A DNA stretch of 64,000 bases from Siphonodentalium dalli (lineage: Eukaryota > Mollusca > Scaphopoda > Gadilida > Siphonodentaliidae), in assembly GCA_032622095.1 (NCBI GenBank), contig CP136061.1, positions 16,430,440 through 16,494,439 on the forward strand, in the 5' to 3' direction. Numbering within the stretch: position 1 is the first letter of the stretch; each line of letters begins with the position of its first letter. Below, piece by piece: positions 59,791-64,000 of the stretch. The notes beneath the pieces were generated by a model. The model was not told the origin of the DNA. It saw only the letters and a program-made list of their open reading frames with translations, and did no database searches. Position numbers and translations under genes: made by a program.

Positions 59791-60353
59791 GCTCTGTATT
59801 ACACAGTTCCAACTATCTTAGTTTTATTTCTGTTTGTCAGCACTTCAACAAAAAGTTACTCAAATACACGAGGAATACATATGGTTAGATATTACTTCTC
59901 CCAGTTTGCTGCTCAGATCTGTAAGATCCTGAACAGAGGAAACTGGGAGAAATATCTCCTCAGGCTCCGTATCCATCTGATGGTGACCATCATCCTCGCA
60001 TTCAAACCGTTGAAGTGACCGATCAACACGGGTTTTTTATAGGCATTGAGCTGACTCTGCATCTCCTCAAAGGCACGGGCGGTGTTCAAATCGCCATCAA
60101 CAGAAGGAATATTAAAATATATATATAGTTTTGTTCATACGCCAAATATAATCAGCGCGTAAATAGTATATTGTCGCCAAGACGTACGACGGTGTACGTA
60201 AACAAGTACCTGCTCGTGTTACAGAAGTTTTGCTTCTGTTTACATAACACAGCGCAATTATATTGGTCAATCACACACAAATGATAGAAACGATCTTTAT
60301 TATTTCCATATCAGGAAAACAGTAACAAATAACGCTCCTTGCGTTTTACCTTA

Positions 60354-62256
60354 TCCGAATCTAAATAATAGCCAGAGGCGTTATTTCGCTAAAATCCCGA
60401 TTCAGAATCTGGATTCAGATTACAGATTGGTCCCCGTACGACTTGATTCGGCAAAAGAACAGACCAGGAATTGGCAGAATCAGTAAACGAACAGACCGTA
60501 ATCTCAATCTCGTGGTAATCCGAATCTGGATTCGGATTCCGATTACGGACTCAAATGTTCGTAATGTAAACAAACCGAGATTTCGCCACCTCGGAGTTTA
60601 AAAACACAATAAAACATAAGAATCCGTCTCTTGTGTACAAATTATTGCAGAATATAAACGATCTATATCAAAGAATTTTAAATGCGGAGACAAATTTGTT
60701 TTATTGAATGTAAACTGGGAGAACATTACTGAAATTAGCCAAATAATAACGCTATTGATAGTAACGCTGGGGGAGCACTTCGGTTGATGGCGAGGCAAAT
60801 CATTGTTGATTGTCACTTTCATATGTCCATTTCATAATTCCATCCATAAAATACCGCCCGAACGCATGTCGATTTCGAATTCGGCGGATACGTCACTATT
60901 GACCGAATTCATATGAACCTGCATGGATATGTCTTCTGCTGTGTTCGTTATTATAATGTTTCTTCTTATTCAAGAAATAGTAGGATTATATGATATCGAT
61001 GGATTATCAGATACACGTATGTACTATCATCTAGTCTTATAGCAATTTCATGTTTAAAATGTTTTGTTTCGTTAAATGCAGTCGTTTTGCACAATAGTCT
61101 CTGTATAGACAACAGACACGTGTTCTAGTGACGTGGCTAGAAATTTCCTCAAATTTCCGGCCAACTACACCCCCCCCCCCCCCCATTGAACCAAACATCA
61201 ATCTCACAGGTTCGCAGAATTCCATTTGCTCCCCTTGGAAATATCCAACCCGACAAACACTAAGATTGGAAAATTACCAACTTTTACTGGTTGAAAAAAT
61301 TCAAACAATGAGAACAATGCCAACCAATATATGGTGTCAAATTAATGTCAACGGGTAACTAATGTTGTGTCATGCATGAAATTTCCGACTGCTGGAATGT
61401 ACCAAAGTTTAGTTTAGATATATTTATTTCAAATATATGTCAAATTTATATAACACATGATATATAACACATACATTTGTTTATACATACAAAGGAATTG
61501 GGGGACAAGTGCTGACTCACTTAAGGGTACCCCCTCTCCCATATGTTATTACACTGAAAAAATAAATAATTAGTAATGGCAAAGCAACATGACTACCAAA
61601 ACAAGTTGGACATATATACAGATCACTGGACACCCCCTCTCCCGAGTTAGTAATAAGTTTGTATATATATTTATTTAAAATCGGGTTTGTTTGTTGCGTT
61701 TGCTGGCTTGTACGTATCATTATTTGGAACAGTTAGTCAAAATAATACTGATTTTCCTCACGTATAAATGACTCCACAGCTAAGCAAATTGTACCAAAGT
61801 TCGGGGTGGGGGTCGAGACACCCAACCAACCCCTGTCGTCACGTTCCTGTTCAACTGACAAGTTTCGTGTGTTCTTCACAACATCTTCGGAATTTGATTC
61901 AGGAGGCCTAGAGCTGTCACGTTTAGATATGCTTGCCCTCATCAATAAACACACTTTAACTTGAAAAAAAGATGCGATTAAGTCGGATTGGCAGCAAATT
62001 ATGTGCCGTGTATATACACATAGAAGAAAAGCATGACTTTCACAACAAACATGAACTTTATTAATATAAGATACAAATGATACTTGTGTCAAATACATGA
62101 GCCATGTTTGACGCTGGGAGAACATTAAACATAGTTTCGGAGACCACGTGGATTTCAAAATCTGACCTAGAATCTGGAATTAGCCCCGCCCCCGTAATCG
62201 GCTTCGGATTCTGAATCCGGATTTTAGCGAAATAACGACTCTGGTTCTGTATCGGT
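60354..62256. mobile_element. 1.9-kb TIR element inserted in an older repeat
   Basis: CCAGAGGCGTTATTTCGCTA at 60372 matches the inverted right end near 62244 (CCAGAGTCGTTATTTCGCTA), and similarity may extend outward with indels. Palindromic AATCCGAATC/GATTCGGATT motifs lie next to the left TIR (about 60514-60555). The sequences on either side (to 60353 and from 62257) are two halves of a repeat seen intact at 5516-5790. It contains a LINE 3' fragment; no transposase. Confidence 0.65.
61402..61720 (-). mobile_element. LINE 3' end fragment inside a TIR element (probable)
   Basis: Read on the minus strand this segment has G-rich stretches (CTCCCGAG and CCCCCTCTCCC on +), a long AT tract with AATAAATATATC and an iterated CTAAA end (GTTTAGTTTAGATATATTTA on + at 61409-61428). 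This resembles LINE 3' ends elsewhere in the window. No coding sequence identified. Confidence 0.4.
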
Positions 62257-62624
62257 AACGCTTTTTTGCTTTTGTTTACAAAAACATTTGACAATAACAT
62301 ACTGTTTATGCCATATTTCTGTTTGGTATATTAACAAAGTCTGTCTATATTTTACTTTTCTTTCTGTTTATGGCGGTTTTTGACGCAGCTGAATATTTTA
62401 ACAGCATACCTACCGCCAACACCGCCCGTTTCTTTAAGCATAATCAAGACCTTTCGTTCAAAAACTGAAAAAAATGCTAAACAAATGCGAAAACAATTTT
62501 AAATAAAAAGCCCATGATCATAAAATATAGTAAAGTTGTATTACCACCATGTGTTCAAAACATCAGGTTGGTATAAAAATAGGGTAAACTTTTCAGTCAA
62601 ATTATTCCATCCACAATTAAGTTT

Positions 62625-63040
62625 TTGTTTGAAATCAATGTGTATGTCAGAATGTTGGCTGGAGTTACACACTTCGGGATAACCGAGCTGCGTATAGTGT
62701 ACTACAACGGGCCACCAGTCTGTCAGATGTGCAAGCAAGACAGTGAATCAATCCAGCATCTTTTGACCTCATGCACACATCCGGCCATTCAGCAGTCTAG
62801 GGATGCAGCACTGAAACAACTGAAGACCATCAACCATCTTCCTGATTATATGTCAATCAGAGATCACCCTGTCATCCTCGCTCAATTCACTCTGGACTGT
62901 TCATGTGACTATATCTAGGATATTCTTAAATTGGACTACTCACTCTTGGAGAAGGTCGAATATTGGAGAAGTGTTTGCATCATGGACCTTCATCAACAAA
63001 GATTATTATCATTGAGGAAGGATCACAGCAGACTGAGTTA
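62625..63040 (+). pseudogene. LINE C-terminal fragment with reverse-transcriptase zinc-binding motif, one in-frame stop
   Basis: The frame reads VRMLAGVTHFGITELRIVYY, then PPVCQMCKQDSESIQHLLTS and CTHPAIQQSRDAAL. The C-x2-C...H-x4-C arrangement is the zinc-binding tail common in animal endonuclease/reverse-transcriptase elements. A TAG at 62916-62918 interrupts it, but the same frame stays open beyond with DILKLDYSLLEKVEYWRSVC and MDLHQQRLLSLRKDHSRLS, so the stop is a disabling point mutation rather than the natural end. Confidence 0.65.
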
Positions 63041-64000
63041 ATTTTTCTACTAATCTTTTATACACTCAATCATGTCAATTGGGAATTAGAAATTAATATC
63101 ACTCCAACACTGAGGTTCAGCGAACAAATACCGCTGGAAATTCAAGAGGAAGAAGCGTAAAATAAATAGTTAAATATTCACTACATATGCAGTCCTTGAA
63201 ATTGACCACGCCAATTAGCAATGCCGTGGGAAAACGCCGTGGCTGCACATACTAGTAAGTACCGTAACAGTTAATAGTGCGATGAAATCAGATTAAATTG
63301 TTCGGAGCAAAGATCATAACTTTAATATTATTCTATAATTGCAAATTATGTTTTGGAATTGATTACTGCACCTCTTTTCTGTCGGTTTCAAATGGGAATA
63401 ATTATTTAAGAGTGAGAAAGTTCACACGTTTGACAGTGGGAAATATTAGACCACAGTGATATACATATGATAATCATTAAACACTCAAGTTTAGTTTTGA
63501 TGCAATTCAAATAATATTGCAATGGTGAATTATCTATCAAGCATCTAACATGCAGGGCCCGACGTCAACGACAAAGGGATCAAAATGTGTTCGGGCCGTC
63601 AAAAGATCGTCGGAAGAATAAAAACCAGCAGAAATAGATGAAATTGTACTGTAATCAGATGATTTTGATGAGCACCATTCCGTTTTGGAACAAGTCTCTG
63701 TTTAATGGCGCCAGTCATGTAAACTATGATGCGATCTTCAAAACAAATTTGCTGTCATCCCTATTATAAGTTAGAAAATTTAAGTAGATAGATAATTAGA
63801 TATAAGATTTCAACTTTTCACAAACTCCCCATTTCTCTACAGCATCTGAATTATATCGCATGTTGTGAATGACACTAAACTTTAAGCCATTTAATTGTTA
63901 TCTCTGGATCAGTCTAATCCAGTGTAAGCTTCAACGGGAAATCTGGCTTTTACAGAAGATTAGACGCACACCGGAACAGGGACTCTGATGAATTTCCCGC

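Larger units (their letters stand above)
50783..64000. other. Downstream region: decayed LINE fragments, TIR elements and tandem repeats, no host gene recognised
   Basis: After the cadherin-like stop codon I find only repeats: GA/TA microsatellites, tandem units, CTTAAG-centred palindromes, TIR elements at 52739-52918, 53372-53784, 57928-58523 and 60354-62256, and LINE remnants near 56.4, 59.4, 61.5 and 62.8 kb. From 63.2 to 64.0 kb I see nothing I can name. Confidence 0.5.

Noticed and set aside
61733-62158. 141-codon minus-strand ORF inside the 1.9-kb TIR element as a transposase
   Set aside because: No recognisable catalytic or DNA-binding motif, and composition is like surrounding non-coding DNA.
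1-64000. CRISPR arrays, bacterial operons, prophage or plasmid features
   Set aside because: The spliced gene, LINEs and LTR relics show eukaryotic DNA. No direct-repeat/unique-spacer array was seen; tandem repeats here have no unique spacers.

Overview
The window is metazoan nuclear DNA: AT-rich, intron-dominated and crowded with non-LTR retrotransposons, foldback/TIR elements, minisatellites and GTCC/GGAC-type simple repeats. The repeat style (LINEs with a PHD finger and jockey/CR1-like reverse transcriptase, a BEL/Pao relic, tandem 130-160 bp units, GGACGGAC arrays) is what I would expect from a marine lophotrochozoan, most likely a mollusc. That taxonomic call is inference; no species marker was read.

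One host gene is supported. Ten exons on the + strand between 6412 and 50782 join with perfect phase agreement (1920 nt, 639 residues plus stop) into the C-terminal part of a cadherin-repeat membrane protein. It has about five extracellular cadherin-type repeats, one transmembrane helix (about 40239-40310) and a short proline-rich cytoplasmic tail ending at a TAG at 50780-50782. The 5' end (signal peptide and any earlier repeats) is not recognisable here and probably lies upstream. A stop just past the donor of the transmembrane exon offers an alternative short-tail end.

The introns hold most of the remaining content. 1-6411: tandem and dispersed repeats and an 884-bp foldback element. Intron 2 (8120-22174): a piggyBac-like MITE, a LINE 3' tail, a giant inverted minisatellite structure (about 13.97-18.98 kb) and a 5'-truncated LINE bounded by identical 432-bp direct repeats. 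Intron 5 (24482-37818): a hairpin, a hAT-like element, a nearly complete two-ORF LINE on the minus strand (29696 to about 35300) and a broken BEL/Pao pol. Intron 7 (40337-46826): a 4.67-kb element with perfect 33-bp TIRs carrying a second minisatellite copy, then two foldback MITEs with 9-bp target duplications. Intron 8: mariner-type MITEs in an inverted pair. Downstream (50783-64000): tandem repeats, several TIR elements and at least three decayed LINE fragments.

The most interesting structures are the 432-bp duplication around the truncated LINE, a foldback family with 9-bp target duplications and iterated subunits inside its TIRs, the large TIR element with its minisatellite cargo, a box pair (ACGCTCTTTAT) held at 42-bp spacing at four of five loci, and the cysteine-rich cadherin repeats.
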